Shown here: positions 35,427 to 44,716 of the stretch, in pieces
Layout: the number at the start of each line of letters is the position of its first letter
Position numbering within the stretch: position 1 is the first letter of the stretch
Assembly: GCF_003240585.1 (NCBI RefSeq)
Contig: NZ_PCDP01000035.1
Location: 186,001-250,000 of the forward strand
Direction of reading: 5' to 3'
DNA: 64,000 nucleotides
DNA from: Arminella tubonensis
GTDB taxonomy: Bacteria; Pseudomonadota; Alphaproteobacteria; Rhizobiales; Rhizobiaceae
Notes under the pieces: model-generated
The model's input: the letters and a program-made list of their open reading frames with translations, nothing else
Told to the model about the DNA's origin: nothing
Databases searched by the model: none
Made by a program: the position numbers and the translations under genes

Positions 35427-36464
35427 TTACGCCCAGTCCATGACCACCTTGCCGGAATTGCCCGAGCGCATCGCTTCGAAGCCCTCGCGAAAATCGTCGA
35501 TGCCGATGCGATGGGTGATGACGGGCGAGACATCGAGCCCACCCTGGACAAAGGCGATCATCTTGTACCAGGTCTCGAACATCTCGCGGCCGTAGATGCC
35601 CTTGAGGTTCAGCATCTTGAAGATGACCTTGTTCCAGTCGATCTCGAACCCCGCCGGCGCAATGCCGAGAATGGCAATCTTGCCGCCATTGTTCATCTTG
35701 TCGATCATGTCGCGGAACGCCGGCGCCGCGCCGGACATTTCCAGCCCAACATCGAAACCTTCGGTCATGCCGATCGATTTCATCACGTCGGAAAGGTTTT
35801 CCTTCGACGCGTCGACCACGTAATCGATGCCGACCTTGCGGGCCAGTTCGAGGCGGATGGGATTGATGTCGGTGATGACGACCTTGCGGGCGCCGGAATG
35901 CTTGGCGACCATCGCCCCCATGATACCGATCGGCCCCGCGCCGGTCACAAGCACATCCTCGCCAACGAGGTCGAAGGAAAGAGCGGTGTGCACCGCATTG
36001 CCGAACGGATCGAAGATCGCCGCAACCTCGTCGCTGATATCATCCGGGATCGGCACGACATTGGATTCAGGAATACAGACGAATTCACCGAAGGAGCCCG
36101 GACGGTTGACACCGACGCCCAGCGTATTGCGGCAGAGATGTCCCCGCCCCGCCCGGCAATTGCGGCACTTGCCGCAAACGATATGCCCCTCGCCCGAAAC
36201 CCGCTCGCCGACATGGTACTTGGTCACGGAGGAGCCGATCTCGGCGATCACGCCACAGAATTCATGCCCGACCACCATCGGCACCGGGATAGTCTTTTGC
36301 GCCCACTGGTCCCAGTTCCAGATATGAACATCCGTGCCGCAGATCGCCGATTTCTTCACCCGGATCAGCACATCGTTCGGCCCCACCTCCGGCACCGGCA
36401 CATGCTCCATCCAAAGCCCGACCTCGGGCTTCGCCTTCACCAGCGCTTTCATCATGTTCGACAT
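35427..36464 (-). CDS. tdh: L-threonine 3-dehydrogenase
   Basis: A 345-residue zinc-dependent medium-chain dehydrogenase that oxidises threonine to 2-amino-3-ketobutyrate, the substrate of Kbl. Visible: catalytic zinc ligands [11 protein letters not shown] and GHEFCG, the structural zinc loop [15 protein letters not shown], the glutamate/asparagine [12 protein letters not shown] typical of threonine dehydrogenase, and the NAD-binding [10 protein letters not shown]. The length is that of the E. coli enzyme (341). AAGGAAACC precedes the ATG. A palindromic repeat separates it from kbl upstream. Confidence 0.97.
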   Translation of the reverse strand: MSNMMKALVKAKPEVGLWMEHVPVPEVGPNDVLIRVKKSAICGTDVHIWNWDQWAQKTIPVPMVVGHEFCGVIAEIGSSVTKYHVGERVSGEGHIVCGKCRNCRAGRGHLCRNTLGVGVNRPGSFGEFVCIPESNVVPIPDDISDEVAAIFDPFGNAVHTALSFDLVGEDVLVTGAGPIGIMGAMVAKHSGARKVVITDINPIRLELARKVGIDYVVDASKENLSDVMKSIGMTEGFDVGLEMSGAAPAFRDMIDKMNNGGKIAILGIAPAGFEIDWNKVIFKMLNLKGIYGREMFETWYKMIAFVQGGLDVSPVITHRIGIDDFREGFEAMRSGNSGKVVMDWA

Positions 36465-36488
36465 CGGGTTTCCTTAAGTTTCTGTCTT

Positions 36489-36616
36489 CACCTCCCCCTT
36501 GATGGGGGAGGTCGCAGCATAGCTGCGGGTGGGGGTGACCGTCTCGGCATTCGCAACGCTCAATGGATCACCCCACCCCGGACCTGCGGTCCGACCCTCC
36601 CCCTCAGGGGGAGGGT
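36489..36616. repeat. RIME-like palindromic intergenic element
   Basis: A 128-base element between kbl and tdh, made of inverted GC-rich arms: ACCTCCCCC/GGGGGAGGT at 36490-36512 and ACCCTCCCCC/GGGGGAGGGT at 36595-36616, with ACCTGCGGTCCG-type sequence between. This is the signature of Rhizobium intergenic mosaic elements (RIME), known as scattered non-coding repeats. As RNA it would fold into strong hairpins and could dampen or stabilise kbl-tdh readthrough. Confidence 0.75.
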
Positions 36617-36622
36617 AAAACA

Positions 36623-37810
36623 TCAAATCACTCCCAGTTCTCTCCCCGCCTCGGCAAACGCCGCAATCGCCCGCTCCACATCCGCCTTCGAATGAGCCGC
36701 CGACATCTGCGTTCTAATACGAGCCTGGCCCTTCGGCACGACAGGAAACGCAAACCCGATCACATAGACGCCCTTCTTCAGCATCAGCGCCGCCATGTCC
36801 TGCGCCAGCTTGGCATCTCCCAGCATAACCGGAATAATCGGATGACCCTCGCCGGCAAGCGTGAAGCCGAGCTTCGTCATCTCGGATCGGAACAGCGCCG
36901 CATTGCTCGAAAGCCTGTCGCGCAGGGCATCGCCATTGTTGATCAGGTCGAACACTTTCAGCGACGCCGCTGCAATTACAGGTGCCAGCGTATTCGAAAA
37001 CAGATAGGGCCTCGAGCGCTGCCTCAGCCAGTCGACGATCTCAGCCTTTGCGGAGGTATACCCACCGGACGCGCCGCCGAGTGCCTTGCCGAGCGTTCCG
37101 GTGATGATGTCGATCCGGCCTTCGACGCCGCAATGTTCGGCAGAGCCGCGCCCATGCCGACCGACAAAGCCGACCGCATGACTGTCGTCGACCATGACCA
37201 TGGCCCCGTATTTCTCGGCGAGGTCGCAGACGCCGCCAAGATTGGCGATAATCCCGTCCATCGAGAACACGCCGTCGGTGGCGATCAGCTTGAACCGGCA
37301 GCCCTCAGCCTTCTTCAGTTCTTCCTCGAGCGCCGCCATGTCGTTGTTGGCATAGCGAAACCGCTTCGCCTTCGACAGACGGACGCCGTCGATGATCGAC
37401 GCGTGGTTGAGCGCATCGGAGATAATCGCGTCTTCATCGGAGAGCAGCGTCTCGAACAGCCCGCCATTGGCATCGAAGCAGGAGGAATAGAGGATCGTGT
37501 CCTCCATGCCGAGAAAGGACGATATCCGCGCCTCGAGCTGCTTATGCTCCTCCTGCGTGCCGCAGATGAAGCGGACCGAAGCCATGCCATAGCCGTATCG
37601 ATCGAGCGCCCGCTTCCCCGCCTCGGCCAGTTCGGCATTGTCGGCCAGCCCCAGATAATTGTTGGCACAGAAGTTCAAAACGCGCTCGCCGCCGGCAACG
37701 GCAATTTCGCCGCCCTGCTTTGACGTAATGACGCGCTCGGTCTTGTAGAGGCCCGTCTCCTTTAGCCCGGCGATTTCGGATTTGAGATGGTCGATGAATG
37801 CTGTTGTCAT
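36623..37810 (-). CDS. kbl: Glycine C-acetyltransferase (2-amino-3-ketobutyrate CoA ligase)
   Basis: A 395-residue PLP enzyme that splits 2-amino-3-ketobutyrate with CoA into glycine and acetyl-CoA, partner of Tdh in threonine breakdown. Motifs: [51 protein letters not shown], and the PLP-binding lysine in [15 protein letters not shown]. Length fits the family (about 395-398). It is upstream of tdh on the same strand, with a repeat between them, so the operon is likely but could be attenuated. Confidence 0.97.
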   Translation of the reverse strand: MTTAFIDHLKSEIAGLKETGLYKTERVITSKQGGEIAVAGGERVLNFCANNYLGLADNAELAEAGKRALDRYGYGMASVRFICGTQEEHKQLEARISSFLGMEDTILYSSCFDANGGLFETLLSDEDAIISDALNHASIIDGVRLSKAKRFRYANNDMAALEEELKKAEGCRFKLIATDGVFSMDGIIANLGGVCDLAEKYGAMVMVDDSHAVGFVGRHGRGSAEHCGVEGRIDIITGTLGKALGGASGGYTSAKAEIVDWLRQRSRPYLFSNTLAPVIAAASLKVFDLINNGDALRDRLSSNAALFRSEMTKLGFTLAGEGHPIIPVMLGDAKLAQDMAALMLKKGVYVIGFAFPVVPKGQARIRTQMSAAHSKADVERAIAAFAEAGRELGVI

Positions 37811-38010
37811 ACCGCTCGCTCACCCTTTCGGAAGAAGTTCATCTGCGTCTGAAACGAACGCTGACACGCGACACAGATAGCATCTTGCGCCCTCTCATGA
37901 TTAAGCCCGGACGCCCTAAAACGCCAGTCCAATGGCGCATTGGAGATAGCCGAAATTGAGATGCGACACACAGGCGTCGCATTGTTGCGCCCCTCGCCTG
38001 CCGCCGCTGG

Positions 38011-39894
38011 CTAACCGTCAAGCTGGGTACGGATAACCGCGAGAAAAGCATCGCCGTAGCGCTCGAGCTTGGCCTGCCCGATCCCCGGTACGCCAAGCAG
38101 CTGATCGCGATTTTTCGGCCGCCCAGTCGCCAGCGCGATCAGCGTCGTGTCCGGGAAGACGACATAGGGCGGCACTTCCAGCGCCCTTGCGATCTTTGTC
38201 CGCTCGGCGCGCAGAGCCTCGAACAGCTCGGCATCCGGGACCGAGAGATTGGACTTCGCACCCGATGCGGCCGTACGCGTACTCTTGTCCTTTCGCCCAA
38301 CCACCGGCCGGTCCTTGCGGAAAAACACCTGCCGCTCGCGCTTGAAGACGGCCTTTGCCTCCGCCTCGAGCTTCAGAGCCCCGAATGCCGTGTGGTCGAC
38401 ACTGATCAGGCCGCCGGCAAGCAGCTGCCGGAACACCGATTGCCACGTCCGCGACGGAATATCTTTGCCGACCCCGAAGACCGGCATGTCTGCATGCCCG
38501 AAACGCTGCGTCTTCTCATTGACCGTCCCGATGAGAACGTCGATCACGTGCCCCGCTCCAAACCGTTCGCCGGTGCGATAGATAGCAGCCAGCGCCTTGA
38601 TCGCGGCCTCCGTCCCGTCCCAGGTCTCGACCGGCTTCAGGCAGGTATCGCAATTGCCGCAGCCGCCCGCATGCGCTTCGCCGAAATGCCCGAGGATAGC
38701 CTGCCGCCGGCAGCCCGATGTCTCGCAGATGCCGAGAAGCGCGTTGAGCTTCGCCTTTTCCACCCGCTTGATCTCGTCAGCCGCATTGCCTTCGTCGATC
38801 ATCCGACCGCGCTGGATGACGTCGGCCATGCCATAGGCCATCCACACTTCCGACGGCAGTCCGTCACGTCCGGCGCGGCCCGTCTCCTGGTAGTAGGCCT
38901 CGACGGAGCCCGGAATATCCAGATGCGCCACATAGCGCACATCCGGCTTGTCGATGCCCATGCCAAAGGCGACTGTCGCCACCAGACAGAGGTCGTCCTC
39001 CTTCAGGAACGCATCCTGGTTGGCGTCGCGCACCGAGCGGTCCATGCCTGCATGATAGGCAAGCGCCCTGATCCCCTGCCCGTTCAGCCACTCCGCGGTA
39101 TCCTCGACCTTGGCCCGCGACAGGCAATAGACGATGCCGCTGTTGCCCTTGTGACCGCTGAGGAACCGCAAAAGCTGCTGGCGAGGCTGGTCGCGCTCGA
39201 CGATCTCGTAGGCGATGTTGGGTCGATCGAAGCTGGTCGAGAACACCTTTGCCCGGTGTAGCGACAGCCGCTCGATGATGTCGTCGCGCGTATGCGGATC
39301 GGCCGTCGCCGTCAGCGCGATGCGCGGGACATCGGGAAACTGCTCCGCAAGCTTGCCAAGGTCGCGATACTCAGGCCGGAAGTCGTGGCCCCACTGCGAA
39401 ACGCAATGCGCCTCGTCTATGGCGAAAAGCGCGATCTTCGCATTGCCGATCATCTGCCGGAAACTGTCGGTGAGTATCCGTTCCGGCGTCACATAAATAA
39501 GGTCGAGCGTCCCGTTCGATACCGCCCGATAGACATCCTGAGCCTCCTCGCGCGACAGCGACGAGTTCAGCGCAGCAGCGCGAACCCCCAGCTGCTTCAG
39601 CGCCTGCACCTGATCGCGCATCAGCGCGATCAGCGGCGAGACAATGATGCCGAGGCCGTCGCGGCAAAGCGCCGGAATCTGGAAGCACAGCGACTTGCCG
39701 GCGCCGGTCGGAAAAAGCACGACGGCGTCGCCGCCCGCAACGACATGCTCGACAACCGCCTGCTGCTTCCCCCGAAACGACGAATAGCCATAGATCCGCT
39801 TCAGGATATCTAGCGGTTCCGATGACTTAGGCTGTCCTTCAAAAAGCGCGTCGGCTGCCGAAAACCGCGGATCGTCCAATGGTGGCTGCAACAT
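38011..39894 (-). CDS. recQ: ATP-dependent DNA helicase RecQ
   Basis: A 627-residue 3'-5' DNA helicase for replication fork and recombination repair. Visible: Q-motif-like start SSFRGKQQAVV, Walker A FPTGAGKSLCFQIP, motif II FAIDEAHCVSQWGHDFRPEY, RecQ motif V/VI region (FGMGIDKPDVRYVAH, YYQETGRAGRDG), the RecQ zinc cysteines (CETSGCRRQ ... CGNCDTC), winged helix, and a C-terminal HRDC domain (KIARALEVPPYVVFPDTTLI). Length as usual. It is on the same strand as dnaG, kbl, tdh and rpoD. Confidence 0.97.
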   Translation of the reverse strand: MLQPPLDDPRFSAADALFEGQPKSSEPLDILKRIYGYSSFRGKQQAVVEHVVAGGDAVVLFPTGAGKSLCFQIPALCRDGLGIIVSPLIALMRDQVQALKQLGVRAAALNSSLSREEAQDVYRAVSNGTLDLIYVTPERILTDSFRQMIGNAKIALFAIDEAHCVSQWGHDFRPEYRDLGKLAEQFPDVPRIALTATADPHTRDDIIERLSLHRAKVFSTSFDRPNIAYEIVERDQPRQQLLRFLSGHKGNSGIVYCLSRAKVEDTAEWLNGQGIRALAYHAGMDRSVRDANQDAFLKEDDLCLVATVAFGMGIDKPDVRYVAHLDIPGSVEAYYQETGRAGRDGLPSEVWMAYGMADVIQRGRMIDEGNAADEIKRVEKAKLNALLGICETSGCRRQAILGHFGEAHAGGCGNCDTCLKPVETWDGTEAAIKALAAIYRTGERFGAGHVIDVLIGTVNEKTQRFGHADMPVFGVGKDIPSRTWQSVFRQLLAGGLISVDHTAFGALKLEAEAKAVFKRERQVFFRKDRPVVGRKDKSTRTAASGAKSNLSVPDAELFEALRAERTKIARALEVPPYVVFPDTTLIALATGRPKNRDQLLGVPGIGQAKLERYGDAFLAVIRTQLDG

Positions 39895-40065
39895 CTAGCT
39901 CTTTCAATCAGACCAGTTCTTTAGAGATCAGAATCATCAGGGCATGATCGTCCCTGGCGGACCCGATGCAAGGGATTTATCCAGCCGTCATGGTGAGGGG
40001 CTCTTCTCGGCCGCAGCCGAAAAACGCGTCGAGCCACGGGCCAGTCCGAAATACACGCTCCACCG

Positions 40066-42087
40066 TCAATGCGCCGCAACGCCCTTGACCCGACCCGACA
40101 GCACGCCGAAACCATCGATGATCGCTTCCTGGTTCTCCAGCCGCAGCCCCTCGAGATGGATTTCCTCAAGCGCCCGCATCAGCTGGTCGATCTGCTCGCC
40201 ATTGCCGGCCTCTGTCGCCTCGGCGATCTCCCGCTCCAGCTCGACCCGCTGCCACCGCAGAGCCTTCGAGCGTTGGTGAAGTGCCAGCGTCTGGCGATAC
40301 CCCTCGCGGGCATCCTCCATCGCGGCCTCCTCCGTCGCGGTCCAGAGGCGGGCATTGCGCACCTGCTGGTCGAGAACCTTCAAAAGCGCACCGAAACCCA
40401 GCTCCTCCAATCGCTCGATCAGCAGTTCGCGGGTCAGATGGATTGCCGCCACGGTCGCCGCGGTCCCGAGCATCGCCGACCAGAGTTTCTGCAGATCGCG
40501 GCTTTCATAGTCGATGGCGGCGATCTCGTCATATTCGTCCTGCAGCAGTTGCGGATGGTTGACGATGGTGAGCGCCAGCACGCTTTCCCGCAGCGCAGGC
40601 ACCGTGTCGTGCCCCCGCACCATACCGGACCCGGTCAGCCGGTCGGAAATCGCGTTGGTAGGAGTCCGCGGTCCCGCCGCTCGCTGGCTGCCGCCACCGC
40701 GTTGGCCCTCAGGGCCGTTTCGCTTGTAGTTTCCACCCTGCTGGTTGCCACGGTTTTGATACTGCGGCTGGAAAAATGCGTTGAGCCGCGTGCGGATATC
40801 CTGCTGGTAGTGCCGGCGGACATTCTCGTCGGCGATGACGGCAACCAGTTGCTTCAGCCGCGCCTCGAGCTCGGCGCGCGCCTCCGGAGTATCGACCTTG
40901 CCGGCATTGAGCTCGCGGTTCCAAACCATCTCAGCCAGCGGTCGCGCCTGCGCCATCACCTTGTCGAACGGGCCACGACCGTCATGCCTGACGAGATCAT
41001 CGGGGTCCTTGCCGTCTGGCAGCATGGCAAACCGAACGGTATAGCCGGGCTTCAGCCGCGGCAGGGCGAGATCGACCCCCCGATTGGCGGCGCGAATGCC
41101 GGCTCCGTCACCATCGAAACACAGCACCGGTTGCGGCGTCATCCGCCAAAGGAGCTCCAGCTGGTTCTCGGTCAATGCAGTCCCGAGCGGCGCCACGGCG
41201 TTCTCGATGCCGGCCTGATGGAGGGCGATGACATCCATGTAGCCCTCGACCGCTATGATCGTTCCGGTGGCGCCCTCGTCCGGTCCGGCACTGCTGGCCC
41301 GCCCGGCAACCTGGCTGGCGCGCCTGGCTCGATTGAAATTGTAAAGAACGTTGCCCTTGTGAAACAGCTCGGTTTCATTGGAGTTCAGGTATTTCGCCGG
41401 CGCATCGGGCGCCATGGCGCGGCCGCCGAAGGCAATCACCTTGTCGCGGGAAGACAGGATAGGAAACATGATGCGATCGCGGAAGCGGTCATAGGCAACG
41501 GGGATGTCCGGCCCATGCACGACAAGCCCGCAAGCCTCGATCTGCTCCTTGGACACGCCCTTCCCCGCCAGGAATTCCTTCAGTGCGTTGCGGCTGTCTG
41601 CGGCATAGCCAAGGCGAAACGTCTCGATCGTCTTCCCAGTCAAGCCTCGGTCGCGCAGATAGGCCCGCGCCTTCGCGCCGACAGCGGCCTGCAACTGGTC
41701 TTGAAAGAACTGCGTCGCCATCTCCATGACGTCGAGAAGCGATGTCCGCTCCTTGTCGCGCTGTTCGGCGACCGGGTCCGCCTGCGGCATGGGCACGCCG
41801 GCCATATCCGCGATCTGCTGCACCGCCTCGGGAAAGTTCAGCCCCTCTAGATCGGTGAGGAACCGGAAATGATCGCCGGTGACCCCGCAACCGAAGCAGT
41901 GGTAGCGGCCCTTGCGATCCTCGCAATGGAAGCTCGGCGATTTCTCGCCATGAAATGGGCAGCACGCCCAGTAGTCGCCCCGCGAGACATTGGTCTTGCG
42001 CCGATCCCAGCTGACACGACGACCAATCACGTCCGAAATCAGAACGCGGTCGCGGATATCGTCGAGAAACGAATTGGAGAAACGCAT
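40066..42087 (-). CDS. dnaG: DNA primase
   Basis: A 673-residue primase synthesising RNA primers for the replication fork. N-terminal CHC2 zinc domain: CCPFHGEKSPSFHCEDRKGR followed by YHCFGCG. TOPRIM domain: VEGYMDVIALHQAG (Glu) and CFDGDGAGIRAA (Asp-x-Asp). The region after about residue 440 contains a Gly/Asn/Gln/Arg-rich linker and the C-terminal DnaB-interacting domain. The length is typical of rhizobia. AGAGG precedes ATG 42087. In many alphaproteobacteria it stands directly upstream of rpoD; here recQ, kbl and tdh lie between. Confidence 0.97.
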   Translation of the reverse strand: MRFSNSFLDDIRDRVLISDVIGRRVSWDRRKTNVSRGDYWACCPFHGEKSPSFHCEDRKGRYHCFGCGVTGDHFRFLTDLEGLNFPEAVQQIADMAGVPMPQADPVAEQRDKERTSLLDVMEMATQFFQDQLQAAVGAKARAYLRDRGLTGKTIETFRLGYAADSRNALKEFLAGKGVSKEQIEACGLVVHGPDIPVAYDRFRDRIMFPILSSRDKVIAFGGRAMAPDAPAKYLNSNETELFHKGNVLYNFNRARRASQVAGRASSAGPDEGATGTIIAVEGYMDVIALHQAGIENAVAPLGTALTENQLELLWRMTPQPVLCFDGDGAGIRAANRGVDLALPRLKPGYTVRFAMLPDGKDPDDLVRHDGRGPFDKVMAQARPLAEMVWNRELNAGKVDTPEARAELEARLKQLVAVIADENVRRHYQQDIRTRLNAFFQPQYQNRGNQQGGNYKRNGPEGQRGGGSQRAAGPRTPTNAISDRLTGSGMVRGHDTVPALRESVLALTIVNHPQLLQDEYDEIAAIDYESRDLQKLWSAMLGTAATVAAIHLTRELLIERLEELGFGALLKVLDQQVRNARLWTATEEAAMEDAREGYRQTLALHQRSKALRWQRVELEREIAEATEAGNGEQIDQLMRALEEIHLEGLRLENQEAIIDGFGVLSGRVKGVAAH

Positions 42088-42262
42088 GAATACCTCTGGC
42101 TTGATCCTCCATATAAGCCGGAACCGCCGGCAATGCCACGAGCCTTGTTTCAGTGCTGCCCGCTATTCACAGGGTTGACCATGAGTGCCTAGGAGCAATT
42201 TGATTCTAGGAACGGGCATCATGCGACGTGCCGGATCATTTCAGCCCATGCGGCACACCAAA

Positions 42263-42592
42263 ATGAGCAAAGAGCATATCGTCAGATATTAGGCCGGCGA
42301 AATCACTGAGATGCTTGCGAAAGGCGACGATCGAACCGACTGGACGCGTGTCGATGCCCTCACCGATGAGGATATCAAGCGCTCCATGCGGGAGGATCCC
42401 GACTGGGCAGATCACATCGACGTGAACTGGGCCGATGCGGAGGTCGTCTATCCGGTCGCCAAGAGAGCGCTTTCCATACGGTTGGATCAGGATGTGATCG
42501 ACTTTTTCCAGGCTCAGGGTCGAGGTTATCAGACCCGTATCAATGCCGTATTGCGGCATTTCATGACCGAAAAAAAGAAACAAAACAAATAG
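42263..42592 (+). pseudogene. BrnA-like antitoxin gene with early nonsense codon, no toxin partner
   Basis: From ATG 42263 the frame reads MSKEHIVRY, then a TAG stop (42290-42292), then AGEITEMLAKGDDRTDWTRV and a RHH-type C-terminus (ALSIRLDQDVIDFF, YQTRINAVLRHFM). This matches BrnA antitoxins, which start MSKEHIVRYT and continue with MLAKGEDRTDW. A single base change could have created the stop. Translation may restart at ATG 42311, giving a 93-residue protein that keeps the DNA-binding domain. No BrnT toxin gene is upstream, where dnaG begins. It is thus an orphan, perhaps still a repressor. Confidence 0.7.
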
Positions 42593-42775
42593 TTGGGATT
42601 TTGAATCCTGTGGGGTTCGCAGAACTCTGCAAGGTCGTTCGCCGTCATGGCGGGTGCCGCCTTTCCGCCCGCGATTGCCGCCATGGTGGCTGATTTAGGG
42701 CGCCCCTTCGCGTCCAACATTATATTTTTGTAATTTGAAACTTGGGGTGCAGCGCAATAGCGTTCTTCTTACGGA

Positions 42776-42968
42776 TTGAGACATGCAGATCATCAAATTT
42801 GCATGTCGAGATATTACCCATCCCAACGTGAGGCACCATCCCTACCCCGGCGCCGCCTCACATGGGTGCCTTTGCAACAAACGCTCTGATTTTTGGGCCC
42901 CACCCTGCGTCATCAGACCGTGCAAAGAGCAAGAAGGCAGGAGCTCCCCCAGCTCCTGCCTTCTCTAT
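42776..42968 (+). ncRNA. Candidate small RNA ending in a perfect-stem terminator
   Basis: A region of about 190 bases with several inverted repeats (GTGAGGC at 42831-42837 and GCCTCAC at 42856-42862) ending in a 14-bp perfect stem and a T-rich tail. A promoter-like element TTGGGG with a 17-base spacer precedes CTTCTT at about 42767. The 5' end is a guess. A strong terminator with no gene in front of it is the main reason for the call. Confidence 0.4.
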
Positions 42969-42970
42969 TT
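42932..42970 (+). terminator. Rho-independent terminator without an upstream gene
   Basis: Arms AGAAGGCAGGAGCT and AGCTCCTGCCTTCT pair over 14 bases around a CCCCC loop, followed by CTATTTTAT. It ends whatever is transcribed through 42600-42930. Confidence 0.8.
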
Positions 42971-43076
42971 TATGCATTCGCACGTATATTTCAATTTACT
43001 GTATTTCCTTCCAAGCAAAATTCGTGGACAAGTGCCGTCCCCGCGTCGATCAGTGCCTGCCGGCTTGGACCCACAC

Positions 43077-43934
43077 ATGGCTTTTACTGCAAAAGACCTC
43101 GCCTCCAGCGACCATTTTCTAACTGCGATCCTGCGTTGTGCGAACGAATTGATCGCCATCTACAAGGAAAGCCCGCGTATCGCCTCGATTTTTGCTGCCC
43201 AGCAACGGTGGCTGATGGCCCATGCCGGCTTTGCGCTGTATTATGGCTACCCCGACGAGCCCGGTTCGGCCCTCTATGCCGCGCGGTTTGTAAGCCTGGT
43301 GCTGAAGCAAAGAATCGCCAGCCGCAACACCGCGGTCGCTTTCATCCAGGAAATGCTGGCCTATCGTTTTCTCCGCCCGCTGCCAGAATTTTCCGACCGC
43401 CGCACGCGTCTGCTTGAACCGACCGAGACCGCCAACGAGCATCTGATGCGCTGGGTCAACACCCACCTCTTCATCCTCGACCACCTGGACGGCGGCAACA
43501 GGGTCGAGAGAATGGCTGCCGACTCATCGGCGCTGGCGGTGATCCAGTCGGAAATTGCAAAGCGCATCTTCCAGAGCGAGGCCGTTCGCAACCCGGGCGC
43601 CACCTTCAATTTGTTCAATTGGGCCAATTCCGGCGGCGTCGTCATGGATTATCTGATTTCGCGGATCGAGAGTGTCGATCCCGAATCGGAGAGGGTCGTC
43701 ATTGGTCCGATCTCGTTGAAGAATATCCGCGAGCAGTTTCTGATCTCGAATACGCACCTGAAGCGGCTGCTTCGGGAAGCCGGCGTTCTGGGAAGCGTTG
43801 GCTGGACGGGCGTGCCCGGCAAAAGCGGCTTCTGGCTTTCGCACGGCTTCGTGACTGAATACTGGAACTATCAGGCCGCAAAATTCGCGATCATCGACGC
43901 CGCAAGCGAGATAGCGCTCGGTCCCGGCCGGTGA
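43077..43934 (+). CDS. Hypothetical protein with helix-turn-helix-like C-terminus
   Basis: A 285-residue soluble protein. The N-terminal two-thirds is helical (residues 1-200, with AQQRWLMAHAGFALYYGYPD and LFNWANSGGVVMDYLISRI), and residues about 215-245 look like a winged helix or AraC-type helix-turn-helix: ISLKNIREQFLISNTHLKRL, then LREAGVLGSVGW. This suggests a DNA-binding regulator, but I recognise no family. ATG 43077 is a choice; the frame stays open upstream to 42783 through sequence that looks non-coding. Confidence 0.55.
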   Translation: MAFTAKDLASSDHFLTAILRCANELIAIYKESPRIASIFAAQQRWLMAHAGFALYYGYPDEPGSALYAARFVSLVLKQRIASRNTAVAFIQEMLAYRFLRPLPEFSDRRTRLLEPTETANEHLMRWVNTHLFILDHLDGGNRVERMAADSSALAVIQSEIAKRIFQSEAVRNPGATFNLFNWANSGGVVMDYLISRIESVDPESERVVIGPISLKNIREQFLISNTHLKRLLREAGVLGSVGWTGVPGKSGFWLSHGFVTEYWNYQAAKFAIIDAASEIALGPGR

Positions 43935-43981
43935 TCGATATCCAGCCGGCCGCCTGACAGGCGACCGGCCGTGCCGTCATT

Positions 43982-44434
43982 TCATTTCAAGAGGTCCTTG
44001 AGAGCTGCGGAAGCCTTGGCGAAGTCCATCTGCCCGGCATAGCGCTCCCTGAGGATCGTCATGCACTTACCCATGTCCTTGACGCCTTGTGCGCCGATTT
44101 CGGCAACGACCGCGGCGCAGATCTCCCGCACCTTTTCATCCGAGAGCTGGACCGGCATGTAACCCTGGATGATCGCGATCTCTTCGCGCTCCTTGGTCGC
44201 CAGCTCCGGGCGCCCGCCCTCGTCGTAGATCTTGGCTGATTCGTCGCGCTGCTTGATCATCTTGGCAAGAATCTGCAGAATCTCGTCGTCGCTTGCCTGC
44301 TCCTTGCCCGTGCCGCGGTTGGCGATATCCCGGTCCTTGATCGCCGACAGGATCAGCCGCACCGTCGAAAGACGCGCCGTATCCTTGGCTTTCATAGCCT
44401 CTTTCTGGGCATTGCTGAGCGTATCGCGTAACAT
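43982..44434 (-). CDS. GatB/YqeY-domain protein
   Basis: A 150-residue protein of the GatB/YqeY (DUF on tRNA amidotransferase C-terminal) family. Motifs: RLSTVRLILSAIKDRDI, ASDDEILQILAKMIKQRDES, IIQGYMPVQLSDEKV, KDMGKCMTILRERYAGQMDF. The YqeY fold resembles the tail of the amidotransferase subunit GatB that holds tRNA. It usually sits near dnaG or carA in rhizobia, as here. The biochemical function is unknown. An AAGGAG site precedes the ATG. Divergent from carA. Confidence 0.92.
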   Translation of the reverse strand: MLRDTLSNAQKEAMKAKDTARLSTVRLILSAIKDRDIANRGTGKEQASDDEILQILAKMIKQRDESAKIYDEGGRPELATKEREEIAIIQGYMPVQLSDEKVREICAAVVAEIGAQGVKDMGKCMTILRERYAGQMDFAKASAALKDLLK

Positions 44435-44716
44435 GTTTCGTACTCCTTGACGGACCGAGGCCCCAGGGCAGCCGGTCCGTTGTTCTGTTCAGCGCTGTCA
44501 TAGACTATCTGCCCGACGCCGATCAACGCATTTACGTGGCCGCAAGTCGCGAAGACAGATTGACCCGCAGCCCGCGTTTGGCTATTGACCGACACCTGCA
44601 CGAAAATCGATTTCGGGGACCTTTGGCGCGCGACCTTTGCTGCGCGCTCCTGTCCACGAACCAAAATGGCGGATGGTCCCGGCCTTTGCAAGGCCGTGGC
44701 GAGCGCCGGAAACGGG

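Larger units (their letters stand above)
42593..43076. other. Intergenic region with candidate RNA and strong terminator
   Basis: About 485 bases between the BrnA remnant and the next gene. It contains a small-RNA candidate and its terminator, listed separately. A frame is open through the second half into the next gene, but it has no ribosome-binding site and a poor protein-like sequence. Confidence 0.45.

Noticed and set aside
35511..36695. A long plus-strand frame opposite tdh
   Set aside because: It is rich in His, Arg and Asp as usual for antisense of high-GC genes, and crosses the RIME-like repeat.
40069..41850. A 593-codon frame opposite dnaG
   Set aside because: Antisense shadow of the primase gene; no domain or ribosome-binding site supports it.
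42529..42720. A 63-codon minus-strand frame after the BrnA remnant
   Set aside because: It overlaps the end of the BrnA frame and its sequence lacks any recognisable domain; it could be a fragment but cannot be supported.
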